From Salimicrobium album (lineage in GTDB: Bacteria; Bacillota; Bacilli; Bacillales; Halobacillaceae): a DNA stretch of 64,000 nt. Below are positions 1-8,881 of the stretch, in pieces. The translations under genes and the position numbers were made by a program. Where the stretch lies: positions 1-64,000 of the forward strand of contig NZ_FNOS01000002.1 of NCBI RefSeq assembly GCF_900107115.1, written 5' to 3'. The notes beneath the pieces are model-generated. The model made no database searches. It saw nothing but the letters and a program-made list of their open reading frames with translations, and was not told the DNA's origin. Each line of letters starts with the position of its first letter. The first letter of the stretch is position 1.

Positions 1-184
1 CAGGAGCATTGCTGGGTAGCTACGTGTGGACGGGATAAGTGCTGAAAGCATCTAAGCATGAAGCCCCCCTTGAGATGAGATTTCCCTTTGTAGAGATGCC
101 TCTGAGACGAAGAGGTTGATAGGTCCGGTGTGGAAGCGTGGCGACACGTGCAGCAGACGGATACTAATCCATCGAGATCTTCTC
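1..184 (+). rRNA. 23S ribosomal RNA, 3' end (partial)
   Basis: The sequence up to about 184 matches the conserved 3' terminal part of Bacillales 23S rRNA, including the stretch around GATAGGTCCGGTGTGGAAGC at about 118 and the final ACTAATCCATCGAG. The 5' part lies outside the window. No tRNA is present in the roughly 55-base spacer before the 5S gene. The exact mature 3' end is estimated. Confidence 0.95.
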
Positions 185-239
185 TATACGTTGGTCGTAT
201 GTTTCTTATCCAGTTTTGAAGGTTCATTCCTTCCTAAGA

Positions 240-354
240 TGTGGTGGCAATAGCGAAGAGGTCACACCTGTTCCCATGCCGAACACAGAAGTTAAGTTCT
301 TCCGCGCCGATGGTAGTCGGGGTTACCCCCCGCAAGAGTAGGGCGCTGCCACAT
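240..354 (+). rRNA. rrf: 5S ribosomal RNA
   Basis: A complete 5S rRNA of about 115 nt. The ends TGTGGTGGC and GCTGCCACA pair to close helix I, and the internal GAACACAGAAGTTAAG and GCCGATGGTAGTCGGGG blocks are typical of Bacillales. It is the last gene of the rRNA operon that begins upstream of the window. Confidence 0.95.
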
Positions 355-389
355 TACTTCAGACCCTGAACATTACTTCAGACCCTGAA
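352..389 (+). repeat. 19-bp perfect tandem duplication at the 5S end
   Basis: The 19-base unit starting CATTACTTCAGACCC occurs at 352-370 and again at 371-389. The unit starts inside the last bases of the 5S gene and carries the left arm of the rRNA terminator, so two alternative left arms exist for one right arm (396-406). Confidence 0.85.
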
Positions 390-411
390 CATTACGTTCA
401 GGGTCTTTTCT
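380..411 (+). terminator. rRNA operon terminator
   Basis: AGACCCTGAAC (380-390) pairs perfectly with GTTCAGGGTCT (396-406) around a 5-base loop and is followed by a short T-rich tail. It lies about 25 bases past the 5S gene. Confidence 0.8.
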
Positions 412-469
412 ATATGAAAAATGTTATATAGAATCTTATTCGTAAGTGATTTTAAAAATTCGGAAAGTC

Positions 470-800
470 ATGGACGGGTACATAGACGTGGCACTGGTTG
501 CCCGGAAATTGGCAGAAAATCCAGCTTTAAAAGTGAGTGGTTGCAATGAAAATGATACGGTGGAGTTATTCGAGAAGAAAAGTGGTACGTGCTTACTTTG
601 ATAAATTTCCAGGGAGCACTTTTTATTTCAGGAGGATACGTTCTTATTTTTATCTTTACAGTTCAGACTGGAGTGAAGAGGATCCCCTGCTTGAAGAGGG
701 AGACCAGGAAGAAATGCAGCTTCTCGTCAATGAATCCCTCGGGAGAAAAGAAGCGTATAGAAATAGAAAATCCCTCGGAAAAAAGACTTCAGGGTACTGA
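470..800 (+). pseudogene. Possible frameshifted remnant of a small unknown protein
   Basis: No intact gene is evident between the rRNA terminator and ytfP. An ATG at 470 opens a 43-codon reading frame beginning MDGYIDVALVARKLAENP and ending at 601. A second frame, offset by +1, stays open from 537 to 800, and from about 594 it reads YFDKFPGSTFYFRR followed by an acidic tail (DWSEEDPLLEEGDQEE). Both stretches look protein-like and meet at about 590, as if one base had been gained or lost. The ribosome-binding site is weak. I do not recognise the family. A fortuitous pair of open frames is a real alternative. Confidence 0.35.
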
Positions 801-805
801 AGCAA

Positions 806-838
806 AATTAATAGCGGGTGACTTTTTCACCCGCTATT
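806..838 (-). terminator. Terminator of ytfP
   Basis: AATAGCGGGTGA (810-821) pairs with TCACCCGCTATT (827-838). Read on the minus strand the hairpin is followed by AATTTTGC, and it lies about 58 bases past the ytfP stop codon. Confidence 0.7.
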
Positions 839-895
839 GATACATAATTATTGAGCATTTTGAAATATAAGGGAGTATGAGGGACAGGAAATTTT

Positions 896-2161
896 CTACC
901 CTTCACTCATACCTTCCCACGCTGCATTCATACCGGCTACATTTCCGGTAACGAGAGCGGAAGTAATGTTGTACCCTCCGGTATATCCGTGAATATCCAG
1001 AATCTCTCCGCAGAAATAGAGGCGGGACATTTTTTTGGATTGGAGTGTATTCGGAACGACTTCCTTGATAGAGACTCCTCCTCCGGTAACGAAGGCTTTT
1101 TCAATCGGCTGGGAATCATGGACGGAAACGTGAAAGTACTTCAGGTTTTTCAGAAAAGAGTGGAACTGCTCTTTCGACAGGTGAGCATTCGTCTCTTCCG
1201 GAGTAATCCCGTTCTCCTCCATCAGGAAGTCGATCATTCTTTCCGGAAGTACTCCTTTAACAGTGTTTTTCCACGTCTTTTTCGGATGATCTTTTGACTT
1301 CTGAAGGTATGTTTCAGTAAGTTGTTCCAGGGACTGCTCGGGTAGAGCATCAATCTCGATTGTTACCGGTCTGTGTCCCTTCATGAATTCTTTTACCGCG
1401 AACTGGGAACATCGCAGAACGGCAGGTCCCGAAATGCCGAAATGGGTGAATAACATGTCCATTTTGTGGGTGATGATCGGTTTACTTTTACGGTTGAGTA
1501 CGCTGACATTTACATCCCGCAAAGAAACTCCCTGAAGTTTCTTATCTTTAATGAAGGCATCTTTCGAAAGAAGAGGGACTTCTGTCGGGTACAGGGTCGT
1601 AATGGTATGGCCGGCCGTTTTTGCCCACTTGTATCCGTCTCCCGTTGAACCTGTATGAGGAACGGCTTTACCGCCAGTGGCAATGATAAGGGATTTCGTA
1701 CGAATCTTTTCCGAATCATCCAGGTGGACGGTGTGCCCGGATTCCCCGTATTGTATAGCGTCCACCTTCGTTTCTTTTCTGACTTCCACGTGGAGTCTGT
1801 CGAGATAAGCGAGCAGCGCCTTCACTACATCCTGTGCTTTGTTGCTGGCCGGAAACATACGGCCGTGGTCTTCTTCCTTCAGTCCGACTCCGAGGTTCTC
1901 AAAAAAAGAGATGATGTCGTAATTGTTGAAAACGGAAAATGGGCTGTATAAAAATTTCCCGTTCCCCGGGATATGTTTGATCACTTCTTCTTCAGGGAGG
2001 CGGTTCGTAACGTTGCATCTTCCTCCCCCGGAAATTGCCAGTTTGGTACCCAGTTTTTTACCCTTTTCTATTAAAAGGACGGAAGCGCCCTGTTCGGCTG
2101 CAGCAATGGCTGCCATCAGCCCGGAAGGACCGCCTCCGATGACGGTTACGTGATAAGTCAT
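896..2161 (-). CDS. ytfP: NAD(P)/FAD-dependent oxidoreductase, HI0933/BaiN family (YtfP)
   Basis: A 421-residue flavoprotein of unknown substrate. The N-terminus carries the dinucleotide-binding GGGPSG loop at residues 9-14 in a Rossmann fold, followed by the family signature [10 protein letters not shown] at about 44-53. The C-terminus has the second FAD contact region ([11 protein letters not shown] and [15 protein letters not shown]). Length and motif order fit the HI0933-like family, whose physiological reaction in Bacillus is not established. It is transcribed divergently from the flippase gene next door and appears monocistronic, with a hairpin downstream. The family call is firm; no substrate is assigned. 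Confidence 0.93.
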   Translation of the reverse strand: MTYHVTVIGGGPSGLMAAIAAAEQGASVLLIEKGKKLGTKLAISGGGRCNVTNRLPEEEVIKHIPGNGKFLYSPFSVFNNYDIISFFENLGVGLKEEDHGRMFPASNKAQDVVKALLAYLDRLHVEVRKETKVDAIQYGESGHTVHLDDSEKIRTKSLIIATGGKAVPHTGSTGDGYKWAKTAGHTITTLYPTEVPLLSKDAFIKDKKLQGVSLRDVNVSVLNRKSKPIITHKMDMLFTHFGISGPAVLRCSQFAVKEFMKGHRPVTIEIDALPEQSLEQLTETYLQKSKDHPKKTWKNTVKGVLPERMIDFLMEENGITPEETNAHLSKEQFHSFLKNLKYFHVSVHDSQPIEKAFVTGGGVSIKEVVPNTLQSKKMSRLYFCGEILDIHGYTGGYNITSALVTGNVAGMNAAWEGMSEG

Positions 2162-2256
2162 GGATTTCTCACCTTTCTGATGGTACGTGTTCTCATGAAA
2201 TGTATGATAGAATGAGTAGGATTAATTCTACAATACTTGCAGAGGAAGATAAAGCT

Positions 2257-3876
2257 ATGTCTAAAATTTTAAAAGGTACGATGATTTTAACCGGAGCGAC
2301 TTTTCTATCGAAGTTTTTGGGAATGATTTATACTATTCCTTTCGAACAGATGGTCGGTCCGGAAGGTATTGAACTGTATTTCTACGCTTACACGCCGTAC
2401 AACATACTTCTGAGCCTTTCGACACTCGGAGTGCCTATGGCTGTTTCGAAGTTCGTCTCTAAATATAACGCCCTTGAAGACTATCAGACGAGCCGGGATA
2501 TGTTCCGTTCCGGGATGTATCTGATGGCGGCTACAGGAATTATCGCTTTTCTGCTGCTGTTTTTCGGTGCTGAGAAAATCGCTTCTTTCAGTCTGTCCGA
2601 TGAAGACTCGGCAGCGGTGCTTCAGGATACGACTCACGTCGTACGCATGGTCAGCTTCGCCCTGCTCGTCATTCCTTCCATGAGCATAATACGAGGATTC
2701 TTTCAGGGACATGAATCGATGGCTCCTACAGCAGTATCTCAGGTGATAGAACAGATTGTGCGGATTGCCTTCCTGCTTACCGGCGTATACATAGTGTATT
2801 ACGTACTGGATGCATCGCTCGCTCAGGCTATCGGCTTGAGTACGTTCGCCGCTTTCATCGGTGGTATCGCTTCGCTGGTGGTACTTCTTGTATATTGGAA
2901 GAAAAGGAAGCCATACCTGGACCGACATCTTAAACAACAGAAAACGAAGAGCGGTTTAACAACGCCGGACATGTTTAAAGAATTGCTCAGTTATGCCGGA
3001 CCTTTTGTGCTGGTGGGAATAGCAACACCGCTGTACCAGCTGATTGATCAATTTACGTTCAAACAGGCGATGGCAGATGCCGGACTTGCAGACATTGCAG
3101 GAGACGCCCTGCCTGCTATCCATGTGCTCAGTCATAAGCTGGTCATCATACCGGTCACGCTTGGACTTGGCATGGCCGTGACCGTGCTTCCTGCCATTAC
3201 AAGTTCTTTCACGAAACGGGAATTCAATAAACTTGACGGACAAATCAACCAGGCCCTGCAGATTATCGCTTTGCTGATCATACCGGCAGTCGTCGGTCTT
3301 TCTCTATTATCGACGGAGGCTTACGGAACTTTTTACGGTCTGGAACAGCTTGATTATTTCGGGGATCTGTTAGGATGGTATGCCCCTGTCGGGTTATTCT
3401 TTGCATTGTTTACGGTCACCTCATCTATCCTGCAGGGGATCAATCGGCAGAATTTCGCAGTTATCAGCCTCGGCGTCGGAATACTGCTGAAGCTTATGAC
3501 CAACTCGTTTCTTATTCAATTGTTCGGAGCGAAAGGTTCCATCATCTCCACTGGTCTCGCTGTATTAGCTGCAGTTGTTCTTAACTTGTGGAAGATACGG
3601 CAAAGCACTGAATTTTCGTATAGAAAACTTTTCAAACGGAGCGTATTCATTGCTATATTGACCGTCATTATGGCGATTGTTGTGCTGCTTGTGAAAATCG
3701 TCGGCGGTATATGGTGGAATCCGATGGAAAATCGGATGGGAGCACTCGCAGTACTGTTTATCGGAATCGTGGCCGGAGCTCTTACCTACCTGACGCTGGC
3801 CTATAAATCCACCCTGCTTCAACACGTGCTCGGTGACCGGGTGAAGCGGATAGAACGAATATTTAACAGATCCTGA
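2257..3876 (+). CDS. ytgP: MurJ/YtgP-type polysaccharide (lipid II) flippase
   Basis: A 539-residue integral membrane protein of the MATE/MVF superfamily with about 14 predicted membrane spans. It begins MSKILKGTMILTGATFLSKF, typical of the YtgP/MurJ group, which flips undecaprenyl-linked lipid II in Bacillus. The open frame reaches back to 2200, but I start at the ATG at 2257 because AGAGGAAG lies 8 bases upstream and family members begin here. The last 12 bases before the next gene hold its ribosome-binding site, so the flippase and the pseudouridine synthase are probably co-transcribed. The cytoplasmic tail is short and basic. Bacillus has a second, unrelated flippase (Amj); which is dominant here cannot be told. 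Confidence 0.92.
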   Translation: MSKILKGTMILTGATFLSKFLGMIYTIPFEQMVGPEGIELYFYAYTPYNILLSLSTLGVPMAVSKFVSKYNALEDYQTSRDMFRSGMYLMAATGIIAFLLLFFGAEKIASFSLSDEDSAAVLQDTTHVVRMVSFALLVIPSMSIIRGFFQGHESMAPTAVSQVIEQIVRIAFLLTGVYIVYYVLDASLAQAIGLSTFAAFIGGIASLVVLLVYWKKRKPYLDRHLKQQKTKSGLTTPDMFKELLSYAGPFVLVGIATPLYQLIDQFTFKQAMADAGLADIAGDALPAIHVLSHKLVIIPVTLGLGMAVTVLPAITSSFTKREFNKLDGQINQALQIIALLIIPAVVGLSLLSTEAYGTFYGLEQLDYFGDLLGWYAPVGLFFALFTVTSSILQGINRQNFAVISLGVGILLKLMTNSFLIQLFGAKGSIISTGLAVLAAVVLNLWKIRQSTEFSYRKLFKRSVFIAILTVIMAIVVLLVKIVGGIWWNPMENRMGALAVLFIGIVAGALTYLTLAYKSTLLQHVLGDRVKRIERIFNRS

Positions 3877-3887
3877 GGAGGATACGA

Positions 3888-4613
3888 ATGAGAATAGATA
3901 AACTACTGGCAAATATGGGCTATGGAACGAGAAAAGAAGTGAAATCGTTACTTAAAGGCGGAAGTGTCCACGTAAATGAATCTCCTGTAAAAAATGGAAA
4001 AACTCATGTAGACCCTGAAGAAGATCTGGTGACGGTAGCGGGAGAGAAAGTGGAGTATCGTCAATTCATCTATTTAATGATGAATAAACCGGGTGATCTT
4101 ATATCTGCGACGGAAGATCAGAATGAGTGGACGGTGATAGATATTCTGCAGCCGGAGGACAAAGTGTTTTCCCCATTTCCGGTCGGACGGCTCGATAAAG
4201 ACACCGAAGGTCTGCTTCTTCTGACCAATGACGGTCAACTGTCCCACCGACTCACTTCTCCGAAAAAAGGCGTAGGGAAAACATATGTGGCAGAAGTCGC
4301 AGGAGAGGTGACCGTCGACGATGCAGAAGCATTTGAACGAGGAGTGACTCTTGATGACGGATACGTCACCAAACCTGCAAACCTTCATATTATAGAATCG
4401 GGGGATACCTCTCACGTGGAACTCGTAATTACCGAAGGGAAGTTCCATCAAGTGAAACGGATGTTTGAAGCACGCGGGAAGAAGGTAACTAAATTAAAGC
4501 GGGTTAAAATGGGAAACCTTGCGCTGGATGACGAGTTGGAGCCGGGAGAATACCGGGAACTCCGTGAAGATGAAATCGAATATCTGACCAACATTACGAG
4601 TAAATATAAGTGA
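3888..4613 (+). CDS. rsuA: 16S rRNA pseudouridine synthase, RsuA family (YtzG)
   Basis: A 241-residue enzyme that isomerises a uridine in small-subunit rRNA. Residues 1-45 form an S4 RNA-binding domain (MRIDKLLANMGYGTRKEVK), followed by the synthase domain. The catalytic motif is GRLDKDTEGLLLLTNDG, with the aspartate at about 103. The late motif FHQVKRMF at about 185 is also present. The start is clear: CTGAGGAGG sits just upstream of the ATG. It is 11 bases past the flippase gene and ends at a bidirectional hairpin. Specificity for U516-equivalent is inferred from the family. Confidence 0.93.
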   Translation: MRIDKLLANMGYGTRKEVKSLLKGGSVHVNESPVKNGKTHVDPEEDLVTVAGEKVEYRQFIYLMMNKPGDLISATEDQNEWTVIDILQPEDKVFSPFPVGRLDKDTEGLLLLTNDGQLSHRLTSPKKGVGKTYVAEVAGEVTVDDAEAFERGVTLDDGYVTKPANLHIIESGDTSHVELVITEGKFHQVKRMFEARGKKVTKLKRVKMGNLALDDELEPGEYRELREDEIEYLTNITSKYK

Positions 4614-4640
4614 TAGAGTACCGCTGATATTACCTTAAAG

Positions 4641-4676
4641 AAAGGCACCCGTTACGATGACGGGTGCCTTATCTTT
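4641..4676. terminator. Bidirectional terminator between rsuA and ytzE
   Basis: AAGGCACCCGT (4642-4652) pairs with ACGGGTGCCTT (4660-4670) around a 7-base loop. A-rich and T-rich flanks allow it to serve both convergent genes. Confidence 0.85.
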
Positions 4677-4893
4677 ACGAAGCTTTCACTTTCTTTTCTG
4701 TCGTTTTCCATTTTCCTCTGTAAGGGCTGCACACAAGTCCATTATATTCCAGTACGTGTAAATCTCTTTGAACGGTTCGATCAGTTATTCCAAATTCTTC
4801 AGCTACCTGAGCCGTCGAGACGGTACCTTCTGTTTTTATAAACAGATAGGTCGATTTAATACGGTCAAGCATACGCGTTGATGGGCGATTCAA
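4675..4893 (-). CDS. ytzE: Small DeoR-type HTH protein (YtzE-like)
   Basis: A 72-residue protein that is almost entirely a winged helix-turn-helix of the DeoR type: RIKSTYLFIKTEGTVSTAQ, then VAEEFGITDRTVQRDLHVLE as the recognition region at about 31-50. It has no sugar-sensing C-terminal domain, so it is a stand-alone DNA-binding protein whose ligand, if any, is unknown. The position next to ytgP/rsuA matches ytzE in B. subtilis. It converges on rsuA and shares its terminator. Target genes cannot be inferred from the sequence. Confidence 0.85.
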   Translation of the reverse strand: MNRPSTRMLDRIKSTYLFIKTEGTVSTAQVAEEFGITDRTVQRDLHVLEYNGLVCSPYRGKWKTTEKKVKAS

Positions 4894-5135
4894 AAAATCA
4901 CTCCTTCAGTATTGGTGTAAATGGCGCCTCGTATCAAAACCCTTTGAGGATACGTTCATTGTACAACAGTGAGAAAGTATCATCCACCTTTTCTCTTCCA
5001 TTTTACAGAAAATTCATCGAATTTACAAAAAATTTACGCGATCGCCAAAAAGCAAACCGGAGCGGGACAAGATTACCGGCAGCTTGTTTAGAATAGCGGA
5101 ATTCCCGGTATAAAAAAGAAGAAAGGATGAAAAAA

Positions 5136-6479
5136 ATGAGTAATAACTACGCTGCTATGAGTGAATTTGTAAAAAGGCTGAACAGACTCATACGGATACC
5201 CAGTGTATATAGAGAAGACGAGCCCCCTTTTGGTAAAGACGTTCGAAGGGCCCTGCATGAGTTGCTGGAAATCGGGAAAGAAGATGGATTTACCATTAAA
5301 AATGTTGACGACTACGCAGGGCACGTGGAATTCGGCGAAGGGGAGAAACTGTTCGGTATACTTGCCCACCTGGACGTGGTGCCGGACGGAAGCGGATGGA
5401 GTGTTCCTCCTTTTGAATTGACGGAAAAAGACGGGAAACTTTTCGGGAGAGGTGTTCAGGATGATAAAGGACCGCTTATGGCGGCCTATATAGCTATGAA
5501 AGAGCTGAAAGAGGAAGGATTCGTTCCCCGTAAGAGAGTGCGCTTAATAGCCGGAACGGATGAGGAGAGAGAATGGAAGGGAATAGACTATTATTTCACA
5601 AAAGAAGAGATGCCGGAATTCGGTTTCACCCCTGATGCGGTCTTTCCGGTGATTCATGCGGAAAAAGGACTGTGGGATATTCATCTGGCACGGGACATTT
5701 CTGAAGACTTTGCTTCGGAGACGACGTATATAGAAACGATCTCGGGCGGCAGCCGGTTGAACATGGTTCCGGAGGCAGCAGAGGTTACTATCATACACAG
5801 GGGTGAAGAAGCACTGACGTTTCCGGAAGCGGAGAGGATATGTAGGAACGGAGAAAAACTGACAGTCGTATTTGCGGGCTCCTCAGCTCACGGAAGTACC
5901 CCGGACCGGGGAGTTAATGCCATCAAAAAGGCACTGAAATCCCTTGCCGGAGTATCTTTACCCGCTCCTCAGAAAGAAATGATAGAATGGATGAATACAT
6001 ATTTATCCGATTCGACGGGAAAAGAGCTGGGTATTGATTCGAAAGACGAAGTTTCCGGAGCTCTTACCCTGAATTTCGGAACGCTCCACGGGAATGAAGA
6101 GAAGTGGGAAATCGGTCTGAATATTCGTTACCCCGTTACGGAATCATACGCGGAACTCATAAATAAAATGAAAGATTCCCTACCGGGCTGGCTTGCATTC
6201 AAAGAGACGGATCACATGTCTTCCATCTATCTCCCGGAAGATCACGCCGGTATACAGACGCTGATGCAGGCGTACAGAAGTGTGAGCGGAAGAAAAGAGA
6301 AGCCGGAAGCGATCGGCGGCGCAACGTATGCCAGAGTTCTAAAGACAGGAGTAGCGTTCGGTGCCGTCTTTCCCGAAAGTCCGGACACCGCTCATCAGGC
6401 AGATGAGATGGTGCTTCAGGAAGATATGAGAAAGGCGATTGACATATATAAACAGGCTATTTTTACTTGGACGCGATAA
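5136..6479 (+). CDS. pepV: Dipeptidase PepV (M20 family)
   Basis: A 447-residue zinc aminoacylpeptidase that cleaves dipeptides in the cytoplasm. M20 metal ligands are visible: AHLDVVPDG at about 75, GRGVQDDKGP (bridging Asp) at about 108, and the catalytic glutamate pair in GTDEEREWKG at about 141. A late histidine occurs in TAHQADE near the C-terminus. An ATG at 5127 is also in frame, but it abuts the Shine-Dalgarno GAAAGG; the ATG at 5136 has a proper 9-base spacing, so I start there. A 240-base non-coding stretch precedes it. The gene appears to lead a short run with thpR and ytlQ. Confidence 0.92.
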   Translation: MSNNYAAMSEFVKRLNRLIRIPSVYREDEPPFGKDVRRALHELLEIGKEDGFTIKNVDDYAGHVEFGEGEKLFGILAHLDVVPDGSGWSVPPFELTEKDGKLFGRGVQDDKGPLMAAYIAMKELKEEGFVPRKRVRLIAGTDEEREWKGIDYYFTKEEMPEFGFTPDAVFPVIHAEKGLWDIHLARDISEDFASETTYIETISGGSRLNMVPEAAEVTIIHRGEEALTFPEAERICRNGEKLTVVFAGSSAHGSTPDRGVNAIKKALKSLAGVSLPAPQKEMIEWMNTYLSDSTGKELGIDSKDEVSGALTLNFGTLHGNEEKWEIGLNIRYPVTESYAELINKMKDSLPGWLAFKETDHMSSIYLPEDHAGIQTLMQAYRSVSGRKEKPEAIGGATYARVLKTGVAFGAVFPESPDTAHQADEMVLQEDMRKAIDIYKQAIFTWTR

Positions 6480-6515
6480 CAGGTATCTATTCTTAAGGGC
6501 AGGAGAGTGATATAA

Positions 6516-7049
6516 TTGAAATCCACTCATTATTTTCTTGGAGTCCCGGTAAAGAATATAATAATTAAAGAACGGCTTCTGGAAAACAGAAAAAAACTAC
6601 AACAACAGATGGACTACAAAGTGTGGACCGCCCCTGAAGATTTTCATCTTACCCTTCGTTTCCTCGGAGAGGTGGAGGATATAGAACACTGGAAAGAGAA
6701 GGTGGCCGGAGCCTCTGACTTTCCACCATTTAATCTGAAAATCGGGGAAGTCGGCTTCTTCGGCAACCCGCAACATCCGAGAGTCGTTTTTCAGTCCGTC
6801 TCACACTCGGAGGAACTGCAGCGACTGTTCAATTATTTTCAGGAAGGGGAGGCGGTCCGTTTCCACCCGCATATCACCCTTGCAAAAAAATGGAGAAAAG
6901 GAAAGCTCCCTGAAATAGAAAGCGGCAGCTCCCTGTCCTGGGACGTGGACACGTGCACCTTATTCAAAGTTCATCCGGGCAGAACTCCGAAATACGAACC
7001 GGTGACATCAGTTACACTTAAGGGTCAGGTGAAGAGATGGCACAATTAA
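6516..7049 (+). CDS. thpR: RNA 2',3'-cyclic phosphodiesterase (2H family, ThpR/LigT)
   Basis: A 177-residue 2H-phosphoesterase. Both signature HxTx motifs are present: HLTL within DFHLTLRFLGEV at about 43-46 and HITL within FHPHITLAKKW at about 118-121. Such enzymes open 2',3'-cyclic phosphates on RNA ends, and some ligate tRNA halves in vitro. The start codon is TTG at 6516, supported by AGGAGAG 8 bases upstream. It lies 36 bases after pepV, and its last 13 bases overlap the next gene, so the two are translationally coupled. It is the counterpart of B. subtilis ytlP. Confidence 0.9.
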   Translation: MKSTHYFLGVPVKNIIIKERLLENRKKLQQQMDYKVWTAPEDFHLTLRFLGEVEDIEHWKEKVAGASDFPPFNLKIGEVGFFGNPQHPRVVFQSVSHSEELQRLFNYFQEGEAVRFHPHITLAKKWRKGKLPEIESGSSLSWDVDTCTLFKVHPGRTPKYEPVTSVTLKGQVKRWHN

Positions 7050-7927
7050 TTAAGCTTCAGGATTACATTTCGCGCTATGAATCGAATATTTTCCACTATA
7101 CCGGTGAATTCATCCAGATGAAAAAGAAAAACTGGGAAGGGCTTAATAAAGCCTGGAAAAGTGGCGGACTTTACGAAGAGCAGGAAGAATCTGTTTCGGA
7201 GGAAAGCGGCCTGTTGAAGCGGATTTGGAACAGAGTTCGAAACAGAGAAGAGGAAGTGTGGGAGGAGCAGGAGGCTCAGCCGGAAATACCTGCCGATGAA
7301 GAAGAATTGAAAATTCAATTTCTGAACCAGCTTCTTCATTTTCAATTAAAATGGGCATCCACTACGCTGCAGGAAAAGTCATTCGTAGACTGGGGCTATG
7401 AACGGGATGACCTGTTGAAATATTATCTGCAACGCTTTCCCGACACATTTTTACTGATGTATGAACCGCTGGTGGAGATGAAACGGGCGGTTCTTGAACT
7501 GGACCAGATACTGATCGGCCCGGACCGGATCGATATTATCGTCCACCTTGATGTTGAGGAGGGGACGATTATCCATCCGGAGGAGGGGAGGAGCTGGATT
7601 CTGGAAGAAAGCGGAGTAAGAAGAAAGATTCCTAACCCCATCCTGCGGCTGCGCAGGTCGGAAACATACGTACGCAGTGTTCTGCAGACGTATGATCATA
7701 CATTTCCGTACCGCAAAATAGTTCTTGCACCCGGTGCCATCTTCCAGGAGACCGTGCCCCCATATTCGACGGAATATATAGGGAAAGCGGAACATGATGA
7801 CTGGATGAATAAAAAGCGTATGCTTAAGATGCCTTTGAAACACTCCCAGCTGAAGGCTGCTCAGCTGCTCATGAAGCATGCGAGGGTCACTTCTGTAAAA
7901 GCACCGGAGTGGGAGGGATCGGAATAA
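7037..7927 (+). CDS. ytlQ: NERD-domain-like protein YtlQ
   Basis: A 296-residue soluble protein of unknown function. Residues 1-30 are followed by a strongly acidic linker (about 45-85), then a region with DRIDIIVHLD and HPEEGRSWILEESG resembling the nuclease-related NERD fold, which is consistent with YtlQ in Bacillus. No convincing nuclease catalytic triad can be assigned by eye. It overlaps the end of thpR by 13 bases and probably shares its mRNA. RNA or DNA processing is a guess from the neighbour and the domain; the family match rests mainly on conserved position and overall pattern. Confidence 0.78.
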   Translation: MAQLIKLQDYISRYESNIFHYTGEFIQMKKKNWEGLNKAWKSGGLYEEQEESVSEESGLLKRIWNRVRNREEEVWEEQEAQPEIPADEEELKIQFLNQLLHFQLKWASTTLQEKSFVDWGYERDDLLKYYLQRFPDTFLLMYEPLVEMKRAVLELDQILIGPDRIDIIVHLDVEEGTIIHPEEGRSWILEESGVRRKIPNPILRLRRSETYVRSVLQTYDHTFPYRKIVLAPGAIFQETVPPYSTEYIGKAEHDDWMNKKRMLKMPLKHSQLKAAQLLMKHARVTSVKAPEWEGSE

Positions 7928-8016
7928 CTTGAAAGAAATGGTCCTTTTACGTTAATCTTATTAAGTTAAATAAGAAGCGGGACCGAGAATACTCAACAGG
8001 AATTGAGGAATTGAAG

Positions 8017-8808
8017 GTGAACTGGTTGGAACAAATATTAGGGGACGAATGGTCGATCACTCCGGCCGGAGGATCGACAGGTGAAGCTTATTATGCAAAG
8101 AAAAAGGAAGGGAAGCGCTTATTTTTAAAGCGGAATTCTTCCCCTTTTCTTGCTGTGCTCTCGGCGGAGGGGATTGTACCGAAGCTTGTCTGGACGAAAC
8201 GTCTGGAAAGTGGAGACGTTATTACAGCCCAGGACTGGATGGAGGGGCGTGAACTGGAGCCCGAGGAGATGTCTCATCCCCGGGTTGCAGAACTGCTCAG
8301 CAAAATCCACTACTCCAAAGAATTACTCGATATGCTCATGCGCCTGGGGAAAACGCCGTTATCCCCTGCAGATATTTTGACGGATATAATAAATGACCTG
8401 ACTCTGACTCCCAGATTGCGGAACCAGGCTGGAGTCCAGAAGGCGATAGCTTACTTACAGGAAAACTGTTTTTCGATAGATGATGCGGACTGTGTCGTCT
8501 GTCACTGTGATACGAACCATAACAACTGGCTCCTGTCGGAGGATGAGTATTTGTATCTCATAGACTGGGATAATGCTATGGTCGCCGATCCCGCTCTCGA
8601 CCTTGGTATGCTCCTTTATTTTTATGTACCGGAGGAGCATTGGGCCGAGTGGCTGACTTATTACGGAATAAAAGCTACCGATGAGTTGTACGGGAAAATG
8701 AAATGGTATGCTATTTCTCAGTTACTGGCTTTCATACAGTGGCATGATATGCGTGAAGAGGAAGATGAAGTGGCGCATCGGCTTTATCTGCTTGAGAAAG
8801 TAATATAA
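8017..8808 (+). CDS. ytmP: Aminoglycoside/choline kinase-like phosphotransferase YtmP
   Basis: A 263-residue protein of the APH/choline kinase fold. The catalytic loop HCDTNHNNWL is at about 161-170 and the metal-binding DWDNA at about 183-187. An N-terminal lysine in LFLKRNSSPF would contact ATP. Its in vivo substrate is unknown; the family includes choline, thiamine and fructosamine kinases. A TTG at 8011 is in frame but crowds the GAGGA box (8005-8009), so I prefer the GTG at 8017. The gene is followed by a strong terminator. In B. subtilis ytmP also precedes ytmQ/trmB. Confidence 0.88.
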   Translation: MNWLEQILGDEWSITPAGGSTGEAYYAKKKEGKRLFLKRNSSPFLAVLSAEGIVPKLVWTKRLESGDVITAQDWMEGRELEPEEMSHPRVAELLSKIHYSKELLDMLMRLGKTPLSPADILTDIINDLTLTPRLRNQAGVQKAIAYLQENCFSIDDADCVVCHCDTNHNNWLLSEDEYLYLIDWDNAMVADPALDLGMLLYFYVPEEHWAEWLTYYGIKATDELYGKMKWYAISQLLAFIQWHDMREEEDEVAHRLYLLEKVI

Positions 8809-8856
8809 AAACCCCTGGTTATCCGGCAAAAACCGGTAACGCAGGGGTTTTTTTAC
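8807..8856 (+). terminator. ytmP terminator
   Basis: AAAACCCCTG then GTTATCCGG pairs with CCGGTAAC then GCAGGGGTTTT around CAAAAA. A run of seven T follows immediately. A classic strong intrinsic terminator; it may also stop the small minus-strand gene that follows. Confidence 0.92.
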
Positions 8857-8881
8857 ATTTTAATTGAAAGTGCACGAAGTA

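Noticed and set aside
4878-5096. A 72-codon frame in the ytzE-pepV gap
   Set aside because: Low-quality product, no Shine-Dalgarno sequence, overlaps the 5' end of ytzE on the other strand.
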